Origin: Chromohalobacter beijerinckii
Lineage (GTDB): Bacteria; Pseudomonadota; Gammaproteobacteria; Pseudomonadales; Halomonadaceae
Direction: 5' to 3'
Assembly (NCBI RefSeq): GCF_023061185.1
Contig: NZ_JAKGAK010000022.1
Span: 1 to 50,756, forward strand
Length of the DNA stretch: 50,756 nt
The translations under genes and the position numbers were made by a program. The notes beneath the pieces were generated by a model. That model worked only from the letters and a program-made list of their open reading frames with translations. It was not told the origin of the DNA and did no database searches. This document shows, one piece after another, positions 18,960 through 27,086 of the stretch (positions are counted from its first letter, which is position 1; every line of letters starts with the position of its first letter).

Positions 18960-19955
18960 ATGAGAATTGCCTTAATTGGTGCTGGTCGCATTGGCAAAGT
19001 GCATGCCAAGGCCATTGCTTCTCACTCCGATGTAACCTTTGCAGCTGTTGCTGACCAACACCGCCCTACTGCCGTGGCGTTAGCTGACCAATATAATATC
19101 CGCACCCTCGAAACTGAAGAAGTTTTTGAGGATGAAACAGTCGACGCTATATTGATTGCTTCAAGCACTCCCACTCATGCCGATTACCTAGAGAAGGCGG
19201 CACGTGCAGGTAAGGCTGTTCTATGTGAAAAGCCGATTGCCCTCGATCTATCTCGTACCATAAAAGTCCTCGAGACCCTCAAATCCCACCCAGTCTTATG
19301 TTCGCTCGGCTTCAATCGGCGCCATGATCCGCAATTTGCAGCATTAAAGAAGGCCATCGATGAGGGACAAATCGGAAAAGTGGAAACTTTATCCATTATT
19401 AGTCGAGACCCTTCACCGCCCCCTGCAGAGTATGTCTCAGCGTCAGGCGGCCTGTTTCGAGACATGATGATCCATGATTTCGACATGGCACGCTGGTTAC
19501 TGAACGAGCCAATTACCCATATCCAGGCAACTGGTAGCTGCCTAGTTGATCCTGCCATCGGCGAGGCCGGCGATATTGACACAGCCATGGTAACAATGAC
19601 CACCGCCAGCGGCCGGCTCTGCCACATTAACAATTCACGCCGGGCCTGCTACGGCTACGATCAACGCGTCGAGGCTTTCGGTAGTGCGGGTATGTTGCAA
19701 GTCCAAAACGAGAGTAATACCCGGCTACGATTTACCGGTGAGGCAGGCCAAGTCGAGGAAAAGCCCAAGTGGTTCTTTCTTGAGCGCTATGAGATGGCCT
19801 ACCGCAACGAGATTGATGACTTCGTACGAGCCTGGCGCAACGGAAACACCCCTCTTGCCGGGGCTTTGGATGGGCTAGAAGCATTGCGCCTGGCTGAGGC
19901 TGCAGAGCGCTCACTAAGTGATGGGTGCCGGATCGCCTTAAATGACGTCCATTGA
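18960..19955 (+). CDS. iolG: Inositol 2-dehydrogenase
   Basis: The 331-residue Gfo/Idh/MocA protein starts MRIALIGAGRIGKVHAKAIA with the GxGxxG NAD site at 7-12. It has the EKP motif in VLCEKPIALD near residue 95, where Lys is catalytic, and GGLFRDMMIHDFDMARW near 165-180, holding the catalytic Asp/His. This last element is typical of myo-inositol 2-dehydrogenases. It oxidises myo-inositol to scyllo-inosose, the first pathway step. The gene follows the regulator by 25 bases (AAAGGA ribosome site) and precedes iolB by 30. Activity on other inositol isomers cannot be excluded. Confidence 0.9.
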   Translation: MRIALIGAGRIGKVHAKAIASHSDVTFAAVADQHRPTAVALADQYNIRTLETEEVFEDETVDAILIASSTPTHADYLEKAARAGKAVLCEKPIALDLSRTIKVLETLKSHPVLCSLGFNRRHDPQFAALKKAIDEGQIGKVETLSIISRDPSPPPAEYVSASGGLFRDMMIHDFDMARWLLNEPITHIQATGSCLVDPAIGEAGDIDTAMVTMTTASGRLCHINNSRRACYGYDQRVEAFGSAGMLQVQNESNTRLRFTGEAGQVEEKPKWFFLERYEMAYRNEIDDFVRAWRNGNTPLAGALDGLEALRLAEAAERSLSDGCRIALNDVH

Positions 19956-19985
19956 CGAAAACGGATAGGATTAAGGAAGAAACAT

Positions 19986-20786
19986 ATGACATCGCTTCTT
20001 GTTCATCCTCAACAGCCTAACGCTCATGGCATGGTACTCGAAGTAACCCCCGAATCGGCCGGCTGGAAGCATGTCGGTTTTCGAGTGCACAAACTCAAAA
20101 AAGGGGAAATTTTCGAAGCTCACACCGGGACGCAAGAGCATTGCCTAGTCCTTCTCACAGGCCGAGCCACTATTACCAGTGGAGAGCATCTTTGGAAAGA
20201 TATCGGTGAACGCATGGATATCTTCGAGAAGACTCCTCCTTACTCCGTATATTTACCTAATGGAGTGCACTTCTCAGTGGAAGCTGAGACAGATATTGAG
20301 ATTGCGGTATGCAGCGCGCCCGGTCATGGAAACCACGAAGCTCGTCTCATCGGGCCAGATAAAGTCAAGCGCGCTACGCGTGGCACCGGTAGCAATACCC
20401 GTCATATCCAAGATATTTTGCCAGAGACCGAGCCGGCCGATAGCTTGCTTGTTGTTGAAGTATTCACCCCACCCGGGAACTGGTCTAGTTATCCTCCACA
20501 TAAGCATGACGTGGACAATTTGCCCGAGGAATCTATCCTTGAGGAGACCTACTATCATCGCGTTAACCCCTCCCAGGGTTTCGCCTTCCAGCGTGTCTAC
20601 ACAGACGATCGTTCGCTTGACGAAAGCATGACGGTAGGAAATGGTGACTGCGTAATGGTGCCGTGCGGCTATCACCCAGTTGGTGTGCCCCATGGTTATG
20701 AGCTTTACTACCTGAACGTTATGGCTGGACCAAAGAGAATATGGAAATTTAAAAATGATCCAGCACATTCATGGATTGTCGAATAA
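19986..20786 (+). CDS. iolB: 5-deoxy-glucuronate isomerase
   Basis: The 266-residue bicupin protein contains YPPHKHDVDNLPEESILEET in the second cupin, a metal-ligand pattern (His, His, Glu) typical of IolB, and YHRVNPSQGFAFQRVYTDD. It isomerises 5-deoxy-glucuronate to 2-deoxy-5-keto-gluconate, the IolC substrate. It is the last gene of the rightward iol unit; an AGGAAG site precedes the ATG and a strong terminator follows 25 bases after the stop. Confident. Confidence 0.93.
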   Translation: MTSLLVHPQQPNAHGMVLEVTPESAGWKHVGFRVHKLKKGEIFEAHTGTQEHCLVLLTGRATITSGEHLWKDIGERMDIFEKTPPYSVYLPNGVHFSVEAETDIEIAVCSAPGHGNHEARLIGPDKVKRATRGTGSNTRHIQDILPETEPADSLLVVEVFTPPGNWSSYPPHKHDVDNLPEESILEETYYHRVNPSQGFAFQRVYTDDRSLDESMTVGNGDCVMVPCGYHPVGVPHGYELYYLNVMAGPKRIWKFKNDPAHSWIVE

Positions 20787-20811
20787 CTAATTACTGTTCG
20801 CCCGTCTCTCT

Positions 20812-20837
20812 CCCCACTTTTAAGTGGGGCTTTTTTT
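20812..20837 (+). terminator. Rho-independent terminator after iolB
   Basis: CCCCACTT and AAGTGGGG form an 8-bp stem with a two-base loop, followed by C and seven T (20831-20837). It ends the rpiR-iolG-iolB unit. Confidence 0.85.
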
Positions 20838-20898
20838 AGGATCTGACTTGTCCTGATTAGGGTTGGCATGTCCCTTTTCCCATTTTGGGAGAACATAA

Positions 20899-21235
20899 TG
20901 AACCAAATTATTAAGCATACCCAGAAGGATTACACCCTGGCCTTCATGGTGGCTGTGATGTATGAGGTGGAAAGGCAGTGAACTGACCTATAGGCAACAT
21001 CAGGCCCGTTACGTTATCATGGTCAGTTCGGCAGTATTACAGTGGTTACGTCGCTATGGCCACCTGAACTGGCGTCCTGCCACGAACGTTCTGCCAAATA
21101 TCCCGCCATGCCGTAATCGCCTCCCACTCCGGAACAACGTACCAAGAAACTTGAGGAGGAGCTGCGTCTGGCCGAGCAGAAGACCCAGTTTTTCGAAGCC
21201 GTCGTCGAGATGACGGAAAAACGATTAGGGGGTTC
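20899..21235 (+). pseudogene. Degenerate IS3-family OrfA
   Basis: From ATG 20899 the frame reads MNQIIKHTQKDYTLAFMVAV then breaks. A second frame gives ELTYRQHQARY and SSAVLQWLRRYGHLNWRPAT. A third gives EQRTKKLEEELRLAEQKTQF and FFEAVVEMTEKRLG. Together they spell a helix-turn-helix plus leucine-zipper OrfA of an IS3-family element with at least two frameshifts. No OrfB follows; the ISL3 element begins 9 bases later and probably inserted into or replaced it. Confidence 0.75.
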
Positions 21236-21243
21236 GGTAAAAA

Positions 21244-22537
21244 GGTTCTTCGCAGATCAGCGTGAAGCACGTAGATCTGAGGGATAAGCAGATAGAGAAG
21301 CGGCGTTAAATTCGAATAAGCTGATGTTCACCACAAACATCTGCTCACGGATACCGCCATTATATGAATGCTAACCCGCTCTGTCTGTTCTGGAAAGGCT
21401 TCACGCCAGCCCATCATGCGTTCCTCGACCTCCAGACCCTGTTCGTCCGCCTCGAGCCGGATCCCGGCGTGGTCCCGGTGTGCAGTGGCTGTGATCAGGC
21501 CTGCTTCCTGGTGTATGACATGCATCGCCGACGCGTCCGAGAGGCCCCGCTGCTGATCTATCGGGTCGAGTTGGAGGTGCCCGTTCGACGCCTGCGCTGC
21601 CCTACCTGCGGGCCGACACGTGAGCGGATCGATTGGCTGCCGGGCCGGTTTGGCGTGACCGACACGCTACGTCAGTAGGTAGAGCGCTTGGTGGACTTAC
21701 TGCCAACCCGCCACGTAGCTGACCTCATCGGTCTGCACTGGCATACCGTGAAGACCATCGATAAGCAGCGCCTGCAGCGCAATCTGCCCGCTCCGGACAC
21801 CACTCGACTGCGTCGGCTGATGGTGGATGAGTTTTCGCTGCACAAGTGGCAACTCTACGCCACGGTGGTCGCTTGTGCCGATACCCAGCAGGTCGTATGG
21901 GTCGGCGAGGGCCGCTCGCGGGCGTCGATCCGTCCGTTCCTCGAATGGTTAGGCGCAGCCCGAAAGCAGATCGAAGCCGTCGCCATGGACATGAACTCGG
22001 CCTTCGATCTCGAGGTAAAGGCCCAGTGTTTCAACGCGGCGGTGGTCTATGACCGCCTCCATGTCATGGCTAAATATGGGCGTGAGGTGATGGAGCGAGT
22101 GCGTGTTAACCAGGCCAATCAGCTACGCGACGACAAGGTGGCCTGCAAGGTTATCAAGGGCAGCCGCTGGCTGTTGCTGCGCAACGCCGACAACCTCAAG
22201 CCCGAACAGGCGGCCAAGCTGGAAGTACTGTTGGCAGCCAATGCGTCATTGAGCACCGCGTATCTGCTCAAGACCAGCTCAAGACACTATGATTTGCCGA
22301 TAAGAGGCCACCGCACGCGGTGCCTGGCAGGAGTGGGCCGGCATGACACTCAGCAGTGGTATTGATGTCCTGGTGCACTTCGCCAGGAAGCTGGAGTCTT
22401 ACCTGGAGGGAATCGTCTTCAGCGCTCAACATCGGCTGGACACCAGTGTACCTGAGAGCATGAACAACCGGATCAATGTCATCAAACGGATGGCCTATGG
22501 GTACCGCGACACGGCGTACTCCTTCCTTAAGATCCGG
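21244..22537 (+). mobile_element. ISL3-family insertion sequence, right end lost
   Basis: The left end reads GGTTCTTCGCAGATCAGCG, a typical ISL3-type terminus. The element contains a broken transposase and is cut off at 22,537, where a TGA-starting IS3 end begins. A shorter remnant of a related copy is at 2741-2887, which retains the right end missing here. Confidence 0.75.
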
Positions 22538-22540
22538 TGA
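21364..22540 (+). pseudogene. ISL3 transposase, disrupted
   Basis: The frame from 21364 has the zinc-finger N-terminus (VCSGCDQACFLVYD, RRLRCPTCGPTRERI) of ISL3 transposases. A TAG at 21676-21678 interrupts it where homologues would have Trp. The frame then continues VERLVDLLPTRHVADLIGLH through the DDE region (LMVDEFSLHKWQLYATVVAC, AVAMDMNSAF). A frameshift near 22,270 and a further indel near 22,320 separate the C-terminus (SGIDVLVHFARKLESYLEGI, MNNRINVIKRMAYGYRDTAY). The last stop is contributed by the inserted IS3 end. The transposase cannot be functional as read. Confidence 0.85.
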
Positions 22541-22617
22541 TCTTCTCCCCGAATCCTGGACAGGCATAACGAGAGATTCCGGCACACACTGTGAGAGTCT
22601 TCATAGGAGACTGTGCC

Positions 22618-22884
22618 GTGAAGAAATCCCGTTTCACCGAGGAGCAGATTGCTTTCGCCCTCAAGCAGGCCGAGCTGGGTACCCCGGTCGGAGAGGCGTG
22701 CCGCAAGATGGGCATCAGCGAGCCTACGTTTTACGCCTGGCGCAAGAAGTACGGCGGTCTCGGGCCATCGGAGCTACGCCGCCTGAAGCAGTTGGAGGAC
22801 GAGAATCGAAAGCTCAAGCAGCTGGTTGCTGACCTCTCGCTGGACAAGGCGATGCTTCAGGATGTCCTATCAAAAAAGCTCTGA
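22618..22884 (+). CDS. IS3-family OrfA (transposase helix-turn-helix subunit)
   Basis: The 88-residue frame starts at a GTG behind AGGAG: MKKSRFTEEQIAFALKQAEL. It has a helix-turn-helix (GEACRKMGISEPTFYAWRKK) followed by a leucine zipper (LRRLKQLEDENRKLKQLVAD). It ends LSKKL with TGA at 22882-22884. An A6G run (22872-22878) directly before the stop is the expected -1 slippage site into OrfB. Upstream in-frame GTG at 22591 is less likely. Confidence 0.88.
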   Translation: MKKSRFTEEQIAFALKQAELGTPVGEACRKMGISEPTFYAWRKKYGGLGPSELRRLKQLEDENRKLKQLVADLSLDKAMLQDVLSKKL

Positions 22885-23765
22885 GCGCGTCGCGCAAGCG
22901 GCAACTGGCCGAGAGCCTGATCGAACAGTTCGGTGCCAGTACATGGCAGGCCTGTGGCGTCCTCGCCCTGGCGCGCTCGGTATTTTACTACCGCAGTCAG
23001 GCCCAGGATCAGCGACCGCTGATGCAGCGGATCCGCGAGATCACCGCCACCCGTGTACGTTACGGCTATCGACGCGTACATGAACTGCTCAAGCGCGAAG
23101 GCTGGGAGATCAACCACAAGCGTGTGTACCGGCTGTACCGCCAAGCTGGCCTTAGCCTGCGTCTCAAGCGGCCCAGGCGCCACCGGATGGCCGCCACTCG
23201 GCGCGAACGCGTTCTAGCCGCGGGGCTGGATCAGGTCTGGAGCAAGGACTTCGTCAGCGATGCGCTGTTCAACGGTAAGCGTCTGCGGGCCCTGACGCTG
23301 GTCGACGAGTTCAGTCGAGAATGTCTCGCCATCCATGTAGATGGCTCGATCGTTGCTGCGGACGTGGTCGAGGTCATGACTCGCTTGAACGAGACAGGGC
23401 GACAGCCTGCGCGAATCCGGGTCGACAACGGTCCGGGATTCATCTCACGCGTACTGGATTGTTGGGCCTATAAACAAGGCGTCACGCTGGACTTCAGTCG
23501 CCCGGGCAAGCCGACGGACAATGCCTTCGTCGAATCCTTCAACGGCAAGTTTCGAGCCGAATGCCTGAACACTCATTGGTTTCTGTCTCTGGACGATGCC
23601 CGGCAGAAAATCGAAACTTGGCGGCAGAACTACAATCAAGTCAGACCCCATTCTTCCTTAGGTTGGCTAACGCCTGAGGAGTTCGCTACAAGTCTCTGTC
23701 GAACGGAGACTTCTAGCGAAACACCGCCGGAATTTCTACTGATAGCCGGTCCTGATATGGGGTGA
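22872..23765 (+). CDS. IS3-family OrfB (DDE integrase-type transposase)
   Basis: The -1 frame entered at the A6G slippery run reads KALSASRKRQLAESLIEQFG and continues without a stop to 23,765. The rve core shows the DDE triad: Asp in VWSKDFVSD, Asp in RVDNGPGF and Glu in AFVESFNGKFRAE. The HTH_21 segment TATRVRYGYRRVHELLKREG precedes it. Translation is expected as an OrfAB fusion by programmed frameshifting. An isolated start at 23,022 would lack part of the N-terminal domain. The gene is intact, so this is the one IS in the window that may still move. Confidence 0.85.
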   Translation, partial: KKALSASRKRQLAESLIEQFGASTWQACGVLALARSVFYYRSQAQDQRPLMQRIREITATRVRYGYRRVHELLKREGWEINHKRVYRLYRQAGLSLRLKRPRRHRMAATRRERVLAAGLDQVWSKDFVSDALFNGKRLRALTLVDEFSRECLAIHVDGSIVAADVVEVMTRLNETGRQPARIRVDNGPGFISRVLDCWAYKQGVTLDFSRPGKPTDNAFVESFNGKFRAECLNTHWFLSLDDARQKIETWRQNYNQVRPHSSLGWLTPEEFATSLCRTETSSETPPEFLLIAGPDMG

Positions 23766-23771
23766 GGGTCA

Positions 23772-24158
23772 CCTTGCGGGAAGGTTCCAATGCTCGGTAG
23801 CTGACGGCTAAGACAGCTACCAGAATTCCCTGGCCGGAACGAGGGTACGGGAGACTGGAGACCACATCTCACTAGGGCATCAAGACATAGACTAAATCTC
23901 GGCCATACGCCAGCTGAGCCGTCAATGCATGCCCCATTTGGAGGTTACTGCAGCGCCACCATGGAAGAGCAATGTCCAAACCATAGAGATGCGTTCGTAC
24001 CGCATGCGTAACCCCTCAAGCATGGCATGCCTCTTTTGAACATTAGTTACTGATTAGTAAGTAAAAAATCTGGTTTATAGAATGTACGTTCCACTCGACC
24101 CTTAGCGGAAAGTTTAATTGTTCATTGGTGGAATATTGAATACATTTGCTATCGAAAG
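23772..24158. promoter_or_regulatory. 387-bp gap between IS3 and the TRAP operon
   Basis: No gene is recognisable. A 14-bp dyad TTACTGATTAGTAA lies at 24,047-24,060 and the last 100 bases are AT-rich, so the promoter and an operator of the TRAP/GH28 operon are probably here. The first 250 bases look like leftover island DNA. Confidence 0.45.
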
Positions 24159-24209
24159 GTGGTAATGGAACGAATATTCTATAACGAACTGCTATTTGAG
24201 GAACCTTTT

Positions 24210-25181
24210 ATGCGTAACATTAAGGCTCTTTCTGCATTATGCTTAGGCATGTTGGCTCCTATTGCGGCTGAAGCGTTGACGTTAAAAACTGCTGATAGCC
24301 ACAGCGAGAACGATTCAACCGTAAAGGCGCTTAAGTTCATGTCTCAAGAGCTGGAAAAAAGCACTAACGGAGACATCAAATTAAAAATTTATCCTAACAG
24401 CACACTTGGCGATGGGATTCAGGTCTTGCAGCAAGTGCAACGTGGAAACGTTGATATAGCTAGGGTGTCTGCACTCAATTTAAGTGTATTTAACCCTGAA
24501 CTAGGGTTGTTTTCCATGCCTTATCTTTTTGAAGACATGGACCACTTTGAGCGTTTTTTGGAAAGCGGCGCCGCTGAAAAGACCCTATCTTCAATAGAGG
24601 ATGGTGGAAATTTTGTTGGCTTGAGCTATTTTACTAATGGATTCAGATCTTTCTATACGCAAAATCAGAGTATTTTGACGCCTGAGGATCTGGAAGGGCT
24701 TAAGATCCGTGTAATGTCGAACCCCGATAGTATAAAGATGGTCGAATTGCTAGGCGGCCAGCCAACTCCGATGTCCTTTTCAGAAGTATATGGCGCCTTA
24801 GAGCAGGGTGTTATTGACGGAGGAGAGACAGCCATAACGGGTCTGACAAACGGAGGTCTCGGGGAAGTAGCCAAAGCTTTTTCATTAGACGAGCATACGT
24901 TAATCCCCGACGTAGTGGTTGTAAGCAAAAAGACTTGGGATTCACTAGATCCTCAACAAAAGGAGTCTCTTGTTAAAGCTATGGAAAAAACCCAAGACTA
25001 TCAACATAGTCTTTACTTAGAAGATGTTTCTGAATCTAAAAAAATAGCAGAAAAAGAAATGGGCGTTGAATTTCACGAAGTTGATAAACAAGCATTCAAA
25101 GAAAAGGCAGCACCTATGTATAAGGAACTAACAGATGCGCAACAAGGCATAGTTAAAGAAATTGAAAGCCTAGCTAAATAG
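24210..25181 (+). CDS. TRAP transporter periplasmic binding protein (DctP), probably for uronates
   Basis: From MRNIKALSALCLGMLAPIAA the protein has 323 residues, with a Sec signal peptide likely cut after AEA (residue 22). The DctP fold motifs are GDGIQVLQQVQRGNVDIARV, FSMPYLFEDMDHFERFLES and EDLEGLKIRVMSNPDSIKMV; the Arg of IRVM normally binds the substrate carboxylate. GAATTG-like spacing and the GAGGAAC site favour this start over the GTG at 24,159. It captures an acidic sugar or organic acid in the periplasm and hands it to the DctQM membrane pair that follows. A GH28 gene downstream and the uronate pathway in the same island point to galacturonate, like GaaPQM of Agrobacterium; this is inference. 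Confidence 0.87.
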   Translation: MRNIKALSALCLGMLAPIAAEALTLKTADSHSENDSTVKALKFMSQELEKSTNGDIKLKIYPNSTLGDGIQVLQQVQRGNVDIARVSALNLSVFNPELGLFSMPYLFEDMDHFERFLESGAAEKTLSSIEDGGNFVGLSYFTNGFRSFYTQNQSILTPEDLEGLKIRVMSNPDSIKMVELLGGQPTPMSFSEVYGALEQGVIDGGETAITGLTNGGLGEVAKAFSLDEHTLIPDVVVVSKKTWDSLDPQQKESLVKAMEKTQDYQHSLYLEDVSESKKIAEKEMGVEFHEVDKQAFKEKAAPMYKELTDAQQGIVKEIESLAK

Positions 25182-25270
25182 TATTTGCTTTGCTACTGGC
25201 ATGCGGGCTAAGTTCACGTTCCGAAATTTATCCCGCATGCGCATGCATGTGCTGACAAGTGGTGATACCA

Positions 25271-25762
25271 ATGTTTAGCAACATTGCTAAATTAAAAAGA
25301 TTTATAGAGTTTACATGTGGTGCTATAGCAGGGTTGCTTCTTGCATCAATGTCACTAATTGCTTTATGGCAAGTTTTTACCAGATATGCATTAAACTCGC
25401 CAAGCACATATACAGAAGAACTACTTAGGTATCTTATGGTATGGATGGCATTTCTCGGAGCTGCATATGGCATAGGTAAAGGAAATCATTTAGCATTGAC
25501 GATACTAGAAGGAATGATTTCGCCTAGCAAGGCTTTAGCGTTAATGATTTTCCACAATATTTTAATAACGTTAGTCGTGCTATTCGTTATTGTATGGGGT
25601 GGATACCAGTTTGCTGCAAGCAACTTAATCATAAAATCATCCACTTTAGGATTACCGATGGGTTATATTTACAGCATCATCCCTATAGTAGGCTTGGTAT
25701 CCCTAGTTCTAAACAACATTAACTTGGTTTTAATGATCAAGCAGAATAGCAGGAGTGAATGA
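25271..25762 (+). CDS. TRAP transporter small membrane subunit (DctQ)
   Basis: The 163-residue protein has four predicted membrane spans (FIEFTCGAIAGLLLASMSLI; YLMVWMAFLGAAYGIG; MIFHNILITLVVLFVIVWGG; IYSIIPIVGLVSLVLNNI). It also has the LLRYLMVWMAFLGAA segment characteristic of DctQ. It starts at MFSNIAK; the GTG four codons earlier is possible. Its stop lies two bases before the dctM ATG, indicating translational coupling. It is the accessory subunit of the sodium-driven uptake complex. Confidence 0.87.
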   Translation: MFSNIAKLKRFIEFTCGAIAGLLLASMSLIALWQVFTRYALNSPSTYTEELLRYLMVWMAFLGAAYGIGKGNHLALTILEGMISPSKALALMIFHNILITLVVLFVIVWGGYQFAASNLIIKSSTLGLPMGYIYSIIPIVGLVSLVLNNINLVLMIKQNSRSE

Positions 25763-25763
25763 A

Positions 25764-27068
25764 ATGGAAATAGGCATAGCTTATTATGCGCTAATTCTTT
25801 TTGTAAGCTTTTTTACACTCTTGGCTTTGGGAGTCCCTGTTGCTTTCTGCATCATTGTTGCTACAGCTATAGCCCTTGCCATTGATATGCCTATACAAGA
25901 AGTTTTTTACATGGGCAGTCAGACTATGTTTGAAGGCATTAATAGCTTTGGCCTGCTAGCTGTGCCCTTCTTTATACTTTCTGGAAGCTTAATGAATCAC
26001 GGTGGAATAGCCAAAAGGCTAATAGATTTAGCTCTATTAATAGGGGGAAGAATCCCTGGTTCATTACTACACGCCAATGTGCTTAGTAACATGCTGTTTG
26101 GCAGCGTCAGTGGCTCATCTGTAGCTGCCGCATCTGCGGTAGGTGGGTTTATGGGTCCTCTGCAGAAAGAAAAAAATTATGATAAGAATATCTGTGCGGC
26201 CGTAAATATTGCATCTGCGCCAACAGGACTCCTCATTCCTCCTACCGGCATGTTCATTATTTATTCGTTATTGACAGGCGCTTCTGTTGGAACATTATTT
26301 ATAGCAGCATACATCCCAGGTATAATGATGGGACTTGGTGTAATGCTGGTAGCATATTACTTTGCAAAAAAGTATAACTACCCTGTAGAGCCGAGAAAAG
26401 AAAGTAAAGAGGTAGTTAACATTATACTTAGCTCAATACCTAGCTTAGCAATGGTGGTTTTGGTTATAGGCGGTATCGTATTCGGCGTCTTCACAGCCAC
26501 AGAGGGCGGCGCAATAGCAGTGGCTTACTCTGCCATCTTAGCGTTAATTTATAAAGAGATCAGCGTTAAAGAGTTTCCTAAAATATGCCTAGATGCTGCA
26601 GCCATGTCAGGCTTGATATTATTCTTAATAGCCGCATCATCATTTATGGCTTGGGTTATGTCATATTTGTCTCTTCCTGAAGCGCTGAGCGATTTGCTAA
26701 TTGGGATTTCTGAAAACAAGCTCGTTATATTCCTACTTATGAATTTGGCTTTACTTCTGGTAGGTACGTTTCTCGATGTGGCACCAGCATTGTTAATATT
26801 TACTCCAATATTCTTTCCCGTTGCTCATTCATTAGGAATGGGAGATATCCAGTTTGGAATCATGATAGCTTTCAACCTATGCATTGGCAATTTCACACCC
26901 CCTGTAGGTAGTGCTCTATTCGTTGGGTGTAACGTAGCAGGTGTGCCAATTGAAAAGGTTATCAAGCCTCTCATACCTATCTTTTTACTAGAAATATTGT
27001 TATTGCTAATGGTTACATATATACCTAATATATCCCTTATCCTCCCGAAGATTTTCGGTTTAATTTAA
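25764..27068 (+). CDS. TRAP transporter large permease (DctM)
   Basis: The 434-residue protein has about twelve hydrophobic spans. Family motifs include ALGVPVAFCI, FILSGSLMNHGGIAKRLIDL, GSVSGSSVAAASAVGGFM and ASAPTGLLIPPTGMFIIYSL. C-terminally it has GNFTPPVGSALFVGCNVAGV. It performs sodium-coupled import of the ligand delivered by DctP. An AGGAG at 25,751-25,755 lies at good distance from the ATG at 25,764, so that start is preferred to the overlapping GTG. The gene is strongly AT-rich, like the whole dctP-GH28 block. Confidence 0.92.
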   Translation: MEIGIAYYALILFVSFFTLLALGVPVAFCIIVATAIALAIDMPIQEVFYMGSQTMFEGINSFGLLAVPFFILSGSLMNHGGIAKRLIDLALLIGGRIPGSLLHANVLSNMLFGSVSGSSVAAASAVGGFMGPLQKEKNYDKNICAAVNIASAPTGLLIPPTGMFIIYSLLTGASVGTLFIAAYIPGIMMGLGVMLVAYYFAKKYNYPVEPRKESKEVVNIILSSIPSLAMVVLVIGGIVFGVFTATEGGAIAVAYSAILALIYKEISVKEFPKICLDAAAMSGLILFLIAASSFMAWVMSYLSLPEALSDLLIGISENKLVIFLLMNLALLLVGTFLDVAPALLIFTPIFFPVAHSLGMGDIQFGIMIAFNLCIGNFTPPVGSALFVGCNVAGVPIEKVIKPLIPIFLLEILLLLMVTYIPNISLILPKIFGLI

Positions 27069-27086
27069 TTTCCAATGGGCTAAATT

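Larger units (their letters stand above)
22538..23771 (+). mobile_element. IS3-family element, apparently complete
   Basis: The left end TGATCTTCTCCCCGAATCC and the complement of the right end, TGACCCTCACCCCATATCA, align as imperfect terminal repeats beginning TGA. This gives a 1,234-bp element with orfA and a frameshifted orfB inside. I see no matching target duplication on the two sides (left ATCCGG, right CCTTGC). It is therefore likely a product of recombination or a deletion after insertion into the ISL3. Confidence 0.75.
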
